Source: Microbacterium foliorum (GTDB lineage: Bacteria; Actinomycetota; Actinomycetes; Actinomycetales; Microbacteriaceae). From it: a DNA stretch of 64,000 nucleotides. Numbering within the stretch: the first letter of the stretch is position 1; each line of letters opens with the position of its first letter. The stretch is taken from NCBI RefSeq assembly GCF_006385575.1, contig NZ_CP041040.1, forward strand, positions 2,728,001 through 2,792,000, written 5' to 3'. A program made the translations under genes and the position numbers. This document shows, one piece after another, positions 37,091 through 45,425 of this stretch. The notes under the pieces were generated by a model. That model was not told the DNA's origin, searched no databases, and worked only from the letters and a program-made list of their open reading frames with translations.

Positions 37091-37136
37091 ACACGGAGAA
37101 GGGCCGGGGAGTCACCTCCTCGGCCCTTCTCCGTGT
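37091..37136 (+). terminator. Terminator between ald and the convergent FAH gene
   Basis: ACACGGAGAAGGGCCG (37091-37106) pairs perfectly with 37121-37136, 9 bp after the ald stop and 12 bp from the end of the minus-strand operon, so it can serve both. Confidence 0.85.
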
Positions 37137-37148
37137 CTGCAACCCGGC

Positions 37149-37985
37149 CTAGGGCCGGTCGTCGAAGCGGATGGTGTTGCGGAGCACGCCGATCCCCTCG
37201 ATCTCGGTCGTGACCAGGTCGCCGTCGCGGAGCCACCGCGGTTCCGGCATCCCCAGCGCCACTCCCCCGGGCGTGCCGGTGAGCACGATGTCTCCCGGGC
37301 GCAGCACCGTGATCTGAGACACGTAGGCCACCAGGTCGGCGGCGTCGAACACGAGCTCGGACGTGTCTGCATCCTGCACCAGCTCGCCGTTCACCGCACA
37401 GGTGATGCGCAGCCCGTCGCGCGGGTCGAGTCCGTCGGCGGTGACCACCCAGGGCCCCACCGGTGTCGTCGCGTCGAACGCCTTGCCCTGCAGCCACTGC
37501 AGGGTGCGCTGCTGCCAGTCGCGCATGGAGATGTCGTTCGAGACTGCATATCCGAGGATCGCCGCCTGGGCCTGCTCGCGGTCTGCTCGATGCACCTCGG
37601 CGCCCACGACGACGGCGAGTTCCGCCTCCCAGTCGAGCCTGTCGGTGTTGCGCACGACGATGTCGTCCTCCGCGCCCGTCAGCGTGTCGGCGAACTTGGC
37701 GAACAGCGTCGGGAACTCGGGCACCGGCCGACCGGTCTCGACGATGTGGTCGCGATAGTTCAATCCGCAGCAGAACACCTTCGACGGCCGCGGCACGGGG
37801 TTCGCGAGCTCGCGCGCCTCGACATCGACTCTGGCCGGATGCCGCAGCGCGGCCTCTGCACGCGTCCGCCAGTCCGGCGCGGAGATCAGCTCCTGCGCAT
37901 CCGCTTCGTCGAGCAGCACCCAACCGGCGGCATCCCCGACGGCGGCATGCGTGCGGCCCTCTCGCCGCACCGTGGCGAGACGCAT
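37149..37985 (-). CDS. Fumarylacetoacetate hydrolase family protein
   Basis: This 278-aa FAH-fold enzyme would hydrolyse, hydrate or decarboxylate a ring-opened 2-oxo acid. The start is ATG 37985 (MRLATVRREGRTHAAV), sharing one base with the RidA stop. The metal-binding and family residues are in KVFCCGLNYRDHIVETG, DWEAELAVVVG (acidic metal ligands) and NDISMRDWQ, with LRPGDIVLTGTPGGVALG near the end. As the final gene of the aromatic acid operon it probably acts late in the pathway. Confidence 0.88.
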   Translation of the reverse strand: MRLATVRREGRTHAAVGDAAGWVLLDEADAQELISAPDWRTRAEAALRHPARVDVEARELANPVPRPSKVFCCGLNYRDHIVETGRPVPEFPTLFAKFADTLTGAEDDIVVRNTDRLDWEAELAVVVGAEVHRADREQAQAAILGYAVSNDISMRDWQQRTLQWLQGKAFDATTPVGPWVVTADGLDPRDGLRITCAVNGELVQDADTSELVFDAADLVAYVSQITVLRPGDIVLTGTPGGVALGMPEPRWLRDGDLVTTEIEGIGVLRNTIRFDDRP

Positions 37986-38392
37986 CAGCTGTCCTGCGAT
38001 GCAGCGATGTGGGCGACGCCCTGGATCTCGATCAGCGCCTCGGGCTGCCACAGCCGCGTCACTCCGATCCCCGCCATCGCGGGGTACTCGGTGCCTGCCA
38101 GCTCGCGCCAGTGTCGGCCGATCTCGCGTCCGTTGCGCTGATACTCCTCGACGTCGGTGAGATAGATGGTGACGTCGACCAGGTCGCGCGGTTCGCCCCC
38201 GGCGGCGGCGAGCGTGGTGAGCACGTTCGAGAACGCCTGGACGAACTGCTCGACGATGCCGCCCTCGACGATGTGCCCCTCGGCATCCATCGCCGTCTGC
38301 CCGCCGAGGTAGACGAACTCCCCTGCTCGGACACCATGGGCGAATCCGCTCGGCTTCACGAGCGAGTCCGGGTTGATGATCTGCCGCGACAT
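37985..38392 (-). CDS. RidA-family protein (possible enamine/imine deaminase)
   Basis: This 135-aa protein of the YjgF/YER057c/UK114 fold has FVYLGGQTAMDAEGHIVEGG, DVTIYLTDVEEYQRNG and the end ALIEIQGVAHI. RidA proteins hydrolyse 2-aminoacrylate-type enamines; some relatives are 2-aminomuconate deaminases. The arginine normally in the second-to-last strand appears as ..GVTRLWQPEALIEIQ. It is coupled to the FAH gene (TGATG) in the aromatic acid operon, so loss of an amino group from a pathway intermediate is plausible. Confidence 0.88.
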   Translation of the reverse strand: MSRQIINPDSLVKPSGFAHGVRAGEFVYLGGQTAMDAEGHIVEGGIVEQFVQAFSNVLTTLAAAGGEPRDLVDVTIYLTDVEEYQRNGREIGRHWRELAGTEYPAMAGIGVTRLWQPEALIEIQGVAHIAASQDS

Positions 38393-38448
38393 GTGCGGTC
38401 TCCTTCGTATCGGTGTGTCTGTGGATCTGCGCGTCGGTCGACGCTGAG

Positions 38449-40839
38449 TCAGTGGGCGAGAGCGTCGGCCGTCGACGGTGCCGGCGTCCAGCGACGATGG
38501 CTCGCCTCGACGCCTTCTGTCTGCGGATCTCTCACGAGAGCGAGCCGAGGGCGAACGGCGTCGGTGCGCGACGACGGCGGCTTCCGCGAGCCTGCGCGGA
38601 ACTGCGGCACCCACTCTGCTCCCGCTCCGCGGTAACCCTGATCCGCAGCCGCATGCAGGGTCCACTGGGGGTCCCACAGGTGGGTGCGTCCGAGAGCGAC
38701 GAGGTCGGCGCGCCCCGCCAGCAGGATCGAGTTGACGTCGTCATGACTCGAGATGGCGCCGACAGCGATCACGCTGACCCCGGCTGCGGCCGCGACCCGA
38801 TTGCGGATCGCGTCGGCGAACGGGGTCTGATAGCTGCGGCCGAACTGCGGACGCTCGTGCTTCGCGATCTGGCCGGAGGACACGTCGATCGCCGCGGCCC
38901 CGTGCGCGATGAAGGCACGGGCGATCTCGACGGCGTCGTCGACCGTGTTGCCTCCGTCGATCCAGTCCTCGGCCGACAGGCGCACGGTGAGCGGGCGCTC
39001 CTCGGGCCATGCGGCGCGCATCGCGTCGAACACCTCGAGCGGATACCGCAGCCGGTTCTCGAGCGAGCCGCCGTACTCGTCGGTGCGCTGGTTCGATACC
39101 GGCGACAGGAACGACGAGATGAGGTAGCCGTGAGCGGCGTGCAGCTCCGCGAGATCGAATCCCGCGTCGGCGGCACGATGCGTCGCCGCCACGAACTCCT
39201 CCCGGATCGCCGTCATGGTCTCGCGATCGACCTCTCGGGGCACCTGATTCTCGGCCCCGTAGGGCAGCGCAGACGGGGCGACCGTGTTCCAGTTGCCCTG
39301 CTCGAGAGGCCGGTCGATGCCCTCCCACATCCGGCGGGTCGAGCCCTTGCGCCCCGAATGCCCGATCTGCACACCGATCCTGGCTGTCGAATGGCCGTGC
39401 ACGTAGTCGACGATGCGCTTCCACGCACCGGCCTGCTCGTCGGTGTAGAGCCCCGCGCACCCCGGTGTGATCCGCCCCTCAGGCGACACGCACACCATCT
39501 CGGTCATGACGAGTCCGGCACCGCCCATGGCCTTGGAGCCCAGATGCACCAGATGGAAGTCGCCCGGCACCCCCTCGACCGACGAGTACATGTCCATCGG
39601 CGACACCACGATGCGGTTCTTGAGTTCCAGCCGGCCGATGTGATGGGGGCGGAACATCGCCGGTTCGTCGTCGTCGCGACTCTGGAGCGGCGCCCCTCGG
39701 ACGATCTCCGCCGCGAACTCGGGGTCGCGCATCGCCAGATTCTCGAGTGTGATCCGACGGCTGCGGGTCAGCAGGTTGAACGCGAACTGCAGCGGCTCCT
39801 GATCGGCATACTGACCGATCCTCTCGAACCATTCGAGCGAGGCCTGCGCCGCACGCTGCGTCGAGGCGACGACGGGGCGACGTTCCGCCTCGTACGCGTC
39901 GAGCGCCTCATCGAGCGACGCGTGCTCGTGCAGGCACGCGGCGAGCGCGAGGGCGTCCTCCATGGCGAGCTTCGTGCCGGAACCGATCGAGAAGTGCGCG
40001 GTGTGGGCCGCATCGCCGAGGATCACGAGGTTCTCATGGTGCCAGTGGTCGTTTCGCACCGTGGTGAAGTTCAGCCACTTGGAGTTGTTCGTCAGCACCT
40101 CGTGACCGCCGAGCACGTCGGCGAAGAGCTCGCGGATCTTCGCGACCGAGCGCTCGTCGCTGACACCGGGAGGGAAGACCTCGTTCTCGGTCGCGTCGAG
40201 GCCGGCCGCCCGCCACACGTCCTCGTGCATCTCGATGAGGAAGGTGCTCCGCTCATCGGAGTACGGGTAGCCGTGCAGCTGCATCACACCGTGCGGGGTG
40301 TTCAGCACGGCGAACGTGAACGCCTCGAACACCCGGTCGGTGCCGAGCCACATGTACTTCGAGACGCGACGATCGAGATCGGGGCCGAAGCGGTCTGCGA
40401 ACTGTCCGCGCACGAAGGAGTTGATGCCGTCGGCGCCGAGCACGAGGTCGTACTGCTCCATGAGCTCGGCGGCGTCCGGCGCGGGCGTGCGGAAGAGGAT
40501 CTCGACGCCGAGCTCGAGGCAGCGCTGCTGCAGCAGCTGCAGCAGCTCCTTGCGACCCATCGCCGCGAAGCCCTGCCCGCCGATGGTGTGGGTCTCGCCC
40601 CCGAACACGACATCGATGTCGGTCCAGCGCGCGAACTGCTCGCCCATGCGCTGCGCGATGACCGGGTCGGCGTTCTCGATCCCGCCGAGGGTCTCATCGC
40701 TGAAGACGACCCCGAAGCCGAACGTGTCGTCGGGTGCGTTGCGCTCCCAGACCGTGATCTCGTGGGTGGGATCGAGCTGCTTCATGAGAGCGGCGAAGTA
40801 GAGCCCCGCAGGGCCTCCGCCGATGACGGCTGCGCGCAT
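38449..40839 (-). CDS. Bifunctional FAD monooxygenase / NADH:flavin oxidoreductase (salicylyl-CoA 5-hydroxylase or 2-aminobenzoyl-CoA monooxygenase/reductase)
   Basis: This is a 796-aa fusion. Residues 1 to about 380 are a class A flavin monooxygenase (AVIGGGPAGLYFAALMKQLD at the start, GDAAHTAHFSIGSGTKLAME in the second FAD motif). From MFRPHHIGRLELKNRIVVSP (about 395) to 750 is an old-yellow-enzyme-type reductase (ELHAAHGYLISSFLSPVSNQ). This order matches 2-aminobenzoyl-CoA monooxygenase/reductase of aerobic anthranilate breakdown and its salicylyl-CoA 5-hydroxylase relatives. It starts 2 bp after the acyl-CoA ligase stop. Substrate choice between anthraniloyl-CoA and salicylyl-CoA cannot be settled; RidA in the operon slightly favours an amino substrate. 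Confidence 0.9.
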   Translation of the reverse strand: MRAAVIGGGPAGLYFAALMKQLDPTHEITVWERNAPDDTFGFGVVFSDETLGGIENADPVIAQRMGEQFARWTDIDVVFGGETHTIGGQGFAAMGRKELLQLLQQRCLELGVEILFRTPAPDAAELMEQYDLVLGADGINSFVRGQFADRFGPDLDRRVSKYMWLGTDRVFEAFTFAVLNTPHGVMQLHGYPYSDERSTFLIEMHEDVWRAAGLDATENEVFPPGVSDERSVAKIRELFADVLGGHEVLTNNSKWLNFTTVRNDHWHHENLVILGDAAHTAHFSIGSGTKLAMEDALALAACLHEHASLDEALDAYEAERRPVVASTQRAAQASLEWFERIGQYADQEPLQFAFNLLTRSRRITLENLAMRDPEFAAEIVRGAPLQSRDDDEPAMFRPHHIGRLELKNRIVVSPMDMYSSVEGVPGDFHLVHLGSKAMGGAGLVMTEMVCVSPEGRITPGCAGLYTDEQAGAWKRIVDYVHGHSTARIGVQIGHSGRKGSTRRMWEGIDRPLEQGNWNTVAPSALPYGAENQVPREVDRETMTAIREEFVAATHRAADAGFDLAELHAAHGYLISSFLSPVSNQRTDEYGGSLENRLRYPLEVFDAMRAAWPEERPLTVRLSAEDWIDGGNTVDDAVEIARAFIAHGAAAIDVSSGQIAKHERPQFGRSYQTPFADAIRNRVAAAAGVSVIAVGAISSHDDVNSILLAGRADLVALGRTHLWDPQWTLHAAADQGYRGAGAEWVPQFRAGSRKPPSSRTDAVRPRLALVRDPQTEGVEASHRRWTPAPSTADALAH

Positions 40840-40840
40840 G

Positions 40841-42501
40841 TCAGGCTCCTCGGGTTTCTGTGACGGCGACGTCGGCCGAGACGGCCGCGCGTTCGCGAAG
40901 GATGAAGTGCTGCACCTTGCCGCTGGGATTACGGGGCAGCTCGGTCAAGTAATCGACGCGACGCGGGCACTTGTAGACCGCCAGTCGGGATTTCACGTGG
41001 TCGAGGATGCTCGTCGTGAGGTCGGCCGACGGTGAGACGCCGTCGCGCGGCACGACGAACGCCGCGACGATCATGCCGCGTTCGGGATCCTGACAGCCGA
41101 CGACAGCGCACTCGAGCACATCCGGGTGTCCGAGCACGACCTCCTCGACCTCGGGAGCCCCGACGTTGTACCCGGCGGTCACGATCATCGAGTCGTTGCG
41201 TGCCTGGAAGGTGAAGTAACCGTCCTCGTCGCGCACGAACGTGTCGCCGGTGATGTTCCAGCCGTCGTGCACGTAGACGCTCTGACGCTCGTCGTCGAGG
41301 TAGCGGCATCCGGTCGGCCCGATCACTCCCAGCCGCCCGGGCTCACCGACGCCGAGCTCGCGCCCGTCGTCATCGAGGATCGCTGCGCGATACCCGGGCA
41401 CGGCGCGCCCCGTCGTACCAGGACGGATGTCGTCTCCGGATGCCGAGATGAACACGTGCAGCATCTCGGTCGCGCCGATGCCGTTGATCAGCCGCAACCC
41501 GCTGGCGGCCTCCACCGCCTCGAAGGTCGAGATCGTGAGGTGCTCGCCGGCCGCGACCGCGATGCGCAGACGGCGCAGCTCGCGGCCAGTCCTTCTTTGA
41601 TCACGCTGCGATAGCCGGTCGGAGCCGTGTAGAGCACAGTGACGCCGAGCGGTTCGATGAGCTTGGCGAGTTCGACCGGGGTCGCGCGCTCGACGAGAAC
41701 CATGGCGCCTCCGGTGCGCAGAGGGAACACGACGTTGCCGCCGAGACCGAAGGTGAAGGCGAGCGGCGCCGTGCTCGCACTCACGTCGTCGGATGTGAGG
41801 TGCAGCACGTGGCGCGCGAAGGTGTCGGCGTTGGCGAGGATGTCGCGGTGGAAGTGCATCGTGATCTTCGGTACGCCGGTGGTGCCGCTGGTGGCGCCGA
41901 GGAGAGCGACGTCATCGGCCGCGGTGTCGACCGCTGTGAACTCGCCCGTCTTCGCGTCGCAGGCACGGATCAGCGCGTCGTCATCACCCCCGGAGACGAG
42001 CACGGCGGGCGCGACGGCCAGCTCGGCGAACGCGGCCTCGGCGTCGGTCGCGCCTCGGTGATCCACCACCGCGACGGCTGGACGCACTCGCTCGGCGATC
42101 GGGCGCAGCTCTCGCGCACGCCACGCCACCATCGTCGTGACGACGACCATTCCCGCTTTGAGCGCCCCGAGCCAGCAGACCACGGTCCACGGGCCGTTGA
42201 GCATGCGCAGGAGCACCCGGTTGCCCGGGACGAGGCCCAGGTCTTCGGTGAGGACCTGAGCGAACTGGTCGACGCGCCTGCGCAGTTCGCGATAGCTCCA
42301 CGCGGTGCCGTCGGCGAGCAGGATCGCCGGGCGGTCGGCGCCGAACCTGTCGATCGTGCGGTCGAGGAGCTCGGCCGCGGCATTCAGACGCTCGGGGTAC
42401 TGGACATCCGGGATCGTGAACTCGAGGGTGGGCCACAGGTGGGCCGGTGGCAGAGAATCGCGCGTGAACGTGTCGACGTGCGCAGAGGGGGAAAGCGTCA
42501 T
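40841..42501 (-). pseudogene. Aromatic acyl-CoA ligase (ANL family) broken by a one-base frameshift
   Basis: The two open frames (42501 to 41488 and 41515 to 40841) are halves of one benzoate/2-aminobenzoate-CoA-ligase-type enzyme of about 553 aa. The first half has the P-loop ATSGTTGVPKITMHFHRD and runs to YRSVIKEGLAA; after that it reads Ser/Arg/Cys-rich nonsense. The other frame resumes at once with ELRRLRIAVAAGEHLTISTF and GLRLINGIGATEMLHVFISA, then GYFTFQARNDSMIVTAGYNV and the catalytic lysine in PRNPSGKVQHF. Adding one G in GGCCGCGAGCTGCG (about 41580-41588) restores the protein. Either a recent null mutation blocking the pathway's entry step or a sequencing error. Confidence 0.85.
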
Positions 42502-42534
42502 TGCTGGTCCCTTCGGACTGAAGTGGAGGTGTGG

Positions 42535-43401
42535 TCAGAGCGGACGACCCGGACGGATCATCCCCTCCTGCGCGACGGTGGCGACGAGCCGCCCGTCACG
42601 GGTGTAGAACCGGCCGAGGCCGAGACCGCGGCCGTCGGAGATCGCCGCGCTCTCCTGCGCGTAGAGCAGCCATTCATCGGCACGAGCAGCCGTGTGGAAC
42701 CACATCGCGTGATCGAGGCTGGCCGTCACCAGCCCCTCGGTGCGCCACGGAAGCCCGAGCACCCGCAGCACCGGCTCGAGGATCGTGTAGTCGCAGACAT
42801 AGGCGATGGCCAGCTGGTGGGTGCGCGGGTCGTCATCGAGCCGGTCGAACGCGCGCACCCAGACCGCCTGGTGCGCCGTGCGCTCTCCCTCTATCTCGAG
42901 GTAGACGCTGCCCGGCACATGTCGCATATCGAAGCTGCGACCGTGCGACCAGTATTCGATGTCTGCGCCGTCGAAGCCCGAGAGGACCTCGGCCGACGAG
43001 CGCAGCAGCTCGGGCATGGGCACCTCCGGCATCGGCGGAGCATGCTCGGGGAACTCCTCGGCCACGTGGAACGACGCGGTAGCCATGAACGCCAGCCGGT
43101 CGTGCTGATGCCCGCGCACGTGTCGCGTCGAGAACCCCCTGCCGTCGCGGATCATCTCGACCTCGTAGCGAACGGGCTCTGCCACATCGACACCACGCAG
43201 GAACGTGCTGTGCACCGAGTGGAGCGACCGGTCGTCGCCCACCGTGCGAAGAGCCGCCGCGACTCTTTGGGCGACCAGGTCTCCGCCGTAGGCCTTGGGC
43301 CACGGCACCGGCTGCGGCTGCGCCTCGAACGCCCGGTCGGCTCGCGTCGTCGTCACCTCGGTGAGAGCGATCGCGCGATGGAACGCGGCGGAGGTGCTCA
43401 T
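42535..43401 (-). CDS. Acyl-CoA thioesterase II (TesB-like)
   Basis: This 288-aa double-hotdog thioesterase would release CoA from an acyl thioester. It has TesB features: WPKAYGGDLVAQRVAAALRT, SVHSTFLRGVD, and SLDHAMWFHTAARADEWLLY with GRGLGLGRFYTRDGRLVATV at the end. The start overlaps the cupin gene stop (ATGA). In this operon it may free a hydroxylated aromatic acid from its CoA ester or recycle CoA trapped in dead-end thioesters. Confidence 0.92.
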   Translation of the reverse strand: MSTSAAFHRAIALTEVTTTRADRAFEAQPQPVPWPKAYGGDLVAQRVAAALRTVGDDRSLHSVHSTFLRGVDVAEPVRYEVEMIRDGRGFSTRHVRGHQHDRLAFMATASFHVAEEFPEHAPPMPEVPMPELLRSSAEVLSGFDGADIEYWSHGRSFDMRHVPGSVYLEIEGERTAHQAVWVRAFDRLDDDPRTHQLAIAYVCDYTILEPVLRVLGLPWRTEGLVTASLDHAMWFHTAARADEWLLYAQESAAISDGRGLGLGRFYTRDGRLVATVAQEGMIRPGRPL

Positions 43402-43838
43402 ACGCGACGGAAGCCCTCGAGCGTCGAGTCATCGACGTCGTCGAGGTTCACGACGATGTTGTCGGGGGTGCGTGTCGTGAGCCAGACGAGCTCTTCCGTC
43501 ACCGACATGTTCGCCTCGACGTGAGGCATGAACGGAGGCACGAAGACCCAGTCGCCAGCGGCCATGTCGAGGTACTCGCGGTAGCCCTCTCCGAAGTAGA
43601 TGCGGCCGGCGCCCCGGAGCACGTATCCCCCGGTCTCGGCTTCGCCATGGTGGTGCGGGAGCGACCGGTAACCCGGATCGTTCGACACCTGGCCGAACCA
43701 GATCTTCGTGGCCTCGGTGTGCTGGGGTCCGACGCCTGAGACGCGGACGCACCCGCCCGACGACATCGTCTGGGTGTCTTCTTCTCCGCTGCGGGTCACC
43801 TGCGGGACCCTGTCCCAGCGCAGTTCGTGCTCGGTCAT
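43398..43838 (-). CDS. Small cupin-domain protein of the aromatic acid operon
   Basis: This 146-aa single-domain cupin starts at ATG 43838 with CGAAGGAGC upstream. The cupin metal motif is present: HHHGEAETGGYVLRGAGRI supplies His and Glu ligands and FVPPFMPHVEANM supplies the last His. It is too short for gentisate 1,2-dioxygenase (about 350 aa), and unlike 3-hydroxyanthranilate dioxygenase in sequence, so it is either a novel small dioxygenase or an isomerase/sensor. First gene after the regulator. Confidence 0.85.
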   Translation of the reverse strand: MTEHELRWDRVPQVTRSGEEDTQTMSSGGCVRVSGVGPQHTEATKIWFGQVSNDPGYRSLPHHHGEAETGGYVLRGAGRIYFGEGYREYLDMAAGDWVFVPPFMPHVEANMSVTEELVWLTTRTPDNIVVNLDDVDDSTLEGFRRV

Positions 43839-43876
43839 GAAAGCTCCTTCGCTCCGTGTCGAAGAAGTGTCACACA

Positions 43877-43892
43877 CGTGACGATCGTCACG
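43877..43892. promoter_or_regulatory. 16-bp perfect palindrome upstream of the aromatic acid operon
   Basis: CGTGACGATCGTCACG at 43877-43892 lies 38 bp upstream of the cupin gene start, just after the PaaX-type gene ends. It is embedded in GTGTCACACACGTGACG, giving extra half sites. It is well placed as the operator of the PaaX-family repressor. Confidence 0.6.
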
Positions 43893-43916
43893 CAAGTGCG
43901 ATACCGATATGCAGTG

Positions 43917-44744
43917 TCAGCTCATCACGGATGTCACGAAGCGCTCGGCCGATGGCTCGAGGGCCGCGTGGAGCTCGGCGAAGACACGGGCGGCCTCGAC
44001 GCCGATCCATCCGTCCGGGAGCAGCCCGAGCGGCAGACCCGGATCCAGGTAGACCAGACGACGCCACTGCGTGATGGCGCGCACGTGGGCCGCGAACGCG
44101 AGTCGCTCGTCGGTCTCGCCGATCACGGCGCCGAAGGACTCGACGAACCCGCGATACAGCGGCTCCATGGCGTCGAGATCCCACCACTCGCGCACGCCCT
44201 CGTCGAGTGGGTCCGACGACACCCGCGAGCCGAGAAACAGCTCGACGTAACCGTCGAGACCGGCCCCCTGCAGCGCGGTCACGGTCTCCTCCGCGATCAG
44301 GCCGGGAGCTATCCAGAGCCCTCCACTGACCTGTCCGAACCCCAGCCGCTGCAGGAGCTTGCGCAGCTGATGGCGCAGCGGCCGCTCGCTCTCGGGAACG
44401 CTGAACGATGCGAGCAGCCACGGATCGGAGGTCTCGGCCCTTCGCGATTCGAAGATGCGGCGATCACCCGCCGCGAAGACGCCCTCCAGCGACGACGACA
44501 GTCGGTAGGCACCTCCTCCTTCGCTCACAAGGATCCCGCGCTGCTTCAGCCTCGAGACCGAGGAGCGCACGACGCCGGGGTCGACGCCCAGCGCGGACAT
44601 CATCTCGATGAGCGCCGCGATGCGGATCTCACCCCCGTGCGCACGGACGTAGCGGCCGAACACCGTCACGATGAGGTGCTGCGGCCGGACTCCGGCCTCA
44701 GGGGTCAGCTCGTCAGCATCCATCGGCATCCCGTCCGCACTCAT
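43917..44744 (-). CDS. PaaX-family transcriptional repressor
   Basis: This 275-aa regulator has an N-terminal winged helix (LIVTVFGRYVRAHGGEIRIA, then GVDPGVVRSSVSRLKQRGIL) and the PaaX C-terminal domain (GFGQVSGGLWIAPGL, then WRRLVYLDPGLPLGLLPDGW). PaaX proteins bind aryl-CoA thioesters, which fits an operon built on CoA-activated aromatic acids. The start is uncertain: ATG 44744 lies 8 bases after a TACGCT -10 and may be leaderless, while ATG 44750 is two codons earlier. Confidence 0.92.
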   Translation of the reverse strand: MSADGMPMDADELTPEAGVRPQHLIVTVFGRYVRAHGGEIRIAALIEMMSALGVDPGVVRSSVSRLKQRGILVSEGGGAYRLSSSLEGVFAAGDRRIFESRRAETSDPWLLASFSVPESERPLRHQLRKLLQRLGFGQVSGGLWIAPGLIAEETVTALQGAGLDGYVELFLGSRVSSDPLDEGVREWWDLDAMEPLYRGFVESFGAVIGETDERLAFAAHVRAITQWRRLVYLDPGLPLGLLPDGWIGVEAARVFAELHAALEPSAERFVTSVMS

Positions 44745-44789
44745 GAGCATTCAGCGTAGCGGCCGTGCCACGATGCCCCGCGCCTCTGC

Positions 44790-45245
44790 TCACGCCGGGG
44801 CGACGCCGACTGCGTGCTCGAAGACGAGCTGCGTCTGCGACTGCCCCAGGTCGGGATGAGCCCCGACGTTGATCCTGATGAACTCCCGCAGCGCGGGGAC
44901 GTCGGCGGTCGCGACGTGGATCACGAGGTCGCGATCACCGCCCAGGAGGAAGACCTGCTGCACTCCGGGCAGCGCCCGCATGAGCGGGACGAGATCGGTG
45001 ACCTGACTGCGGGCGTGGTCGAGCACCGCGACCGACACCAGCGCGTTGATCGCCGCCCCCGCCGCCTGCGGGTCGACGACCGCGCGATAGCCGCGGATCA
45101 CCCCGGCATCCTCGAGCAGGCGCACACGACCATGGCACGTCGACGGCGCGAGTCCGACACGGGCCGCCAGCTCTTTGTTCGATAGGCGGCCGTTCCGAGA
45201 CAGCTCGTGCAGGATCCGTCGGTCGCCGTCCGTCAACATGAACAT
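44790..45245 (-). CDS. Lrp/AsnC-family regulator divergent from amino acid permease
   Basis: This 151-aa regulator has a helix-turn-helix (DGDRRILHELSRNGRLSNKE, then GLAPSTCHGRVRLLEDAG) and a RAM domain (QQVFLLGGDRDLVIHVATAD). Four Met codons crowd the start; ATG 45245 is preferred because AAAGGGGG lies 6 bases ahead. It is divergent from the permease at 45426 and its close relative at 35362 has the same layout beside ald. It probably controls the permease in response to an amino acid. Confidence 0.92.
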   Translation of the reverse strand: MFMLTDGDRRILHELSRNGRLSNKELAARVGLAPSTCHGRVRLLEDAGVIRGYRAVVDPQAAGAAINALVSVAVLDHARSQVTDLVPLMRALPGVQQVFLLGGDRDLVIHVATADVPALREFIRINVGAHPDLGQSQTQLVFEHAVGVAPA

Positions 45246-45280
45246 CATCATCCCCCTTTGCCGAGTCCCAGCTCGAACAG

Positions 45281-45309
45281 GATTCGAGAATTCGGAAACT
45301 TCTCGAATC
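45281..45309. promoter_or_regulatory. 10-bp inverted repeat between Lrp gene and permease
   Basis: GATTCGAGAA (45281-45290) and TTCTCGAATC (45300-45309) form a perfect dyad with a 9-bp spacer, 36 bp from the Lrp start and 116 bp from the permease start. Arm length and AT-rich spacing suit an Lrp-family operator. Confidence 0.65.
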
Positions 45310-45425
45310 ATCTTCACGACTGTGCCATCGAGGTCGAATCCTTGCAAGACTCTCGTCGCGCTCGAGTCCGAAGTCGGCCGCCGTGGCGCGCCTCACCGGA
45401 ATGCAACGACGCTGGAAGGACAGCC

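Noticed and set aside
41515..42501. Two separate acyl-CoA ligase genes
   Set aside because: The second frame begins inside the adenylation domain at MEAASGLRLINGIGATEM, with no ribosome site; the halves are complementary and join by one base.
43398..43838. Gentisate 1,2-dioxygenase
   Set aside because: Only one cupin domain of 146 aa; gentisate dioxygenase has two and about 350 aa.
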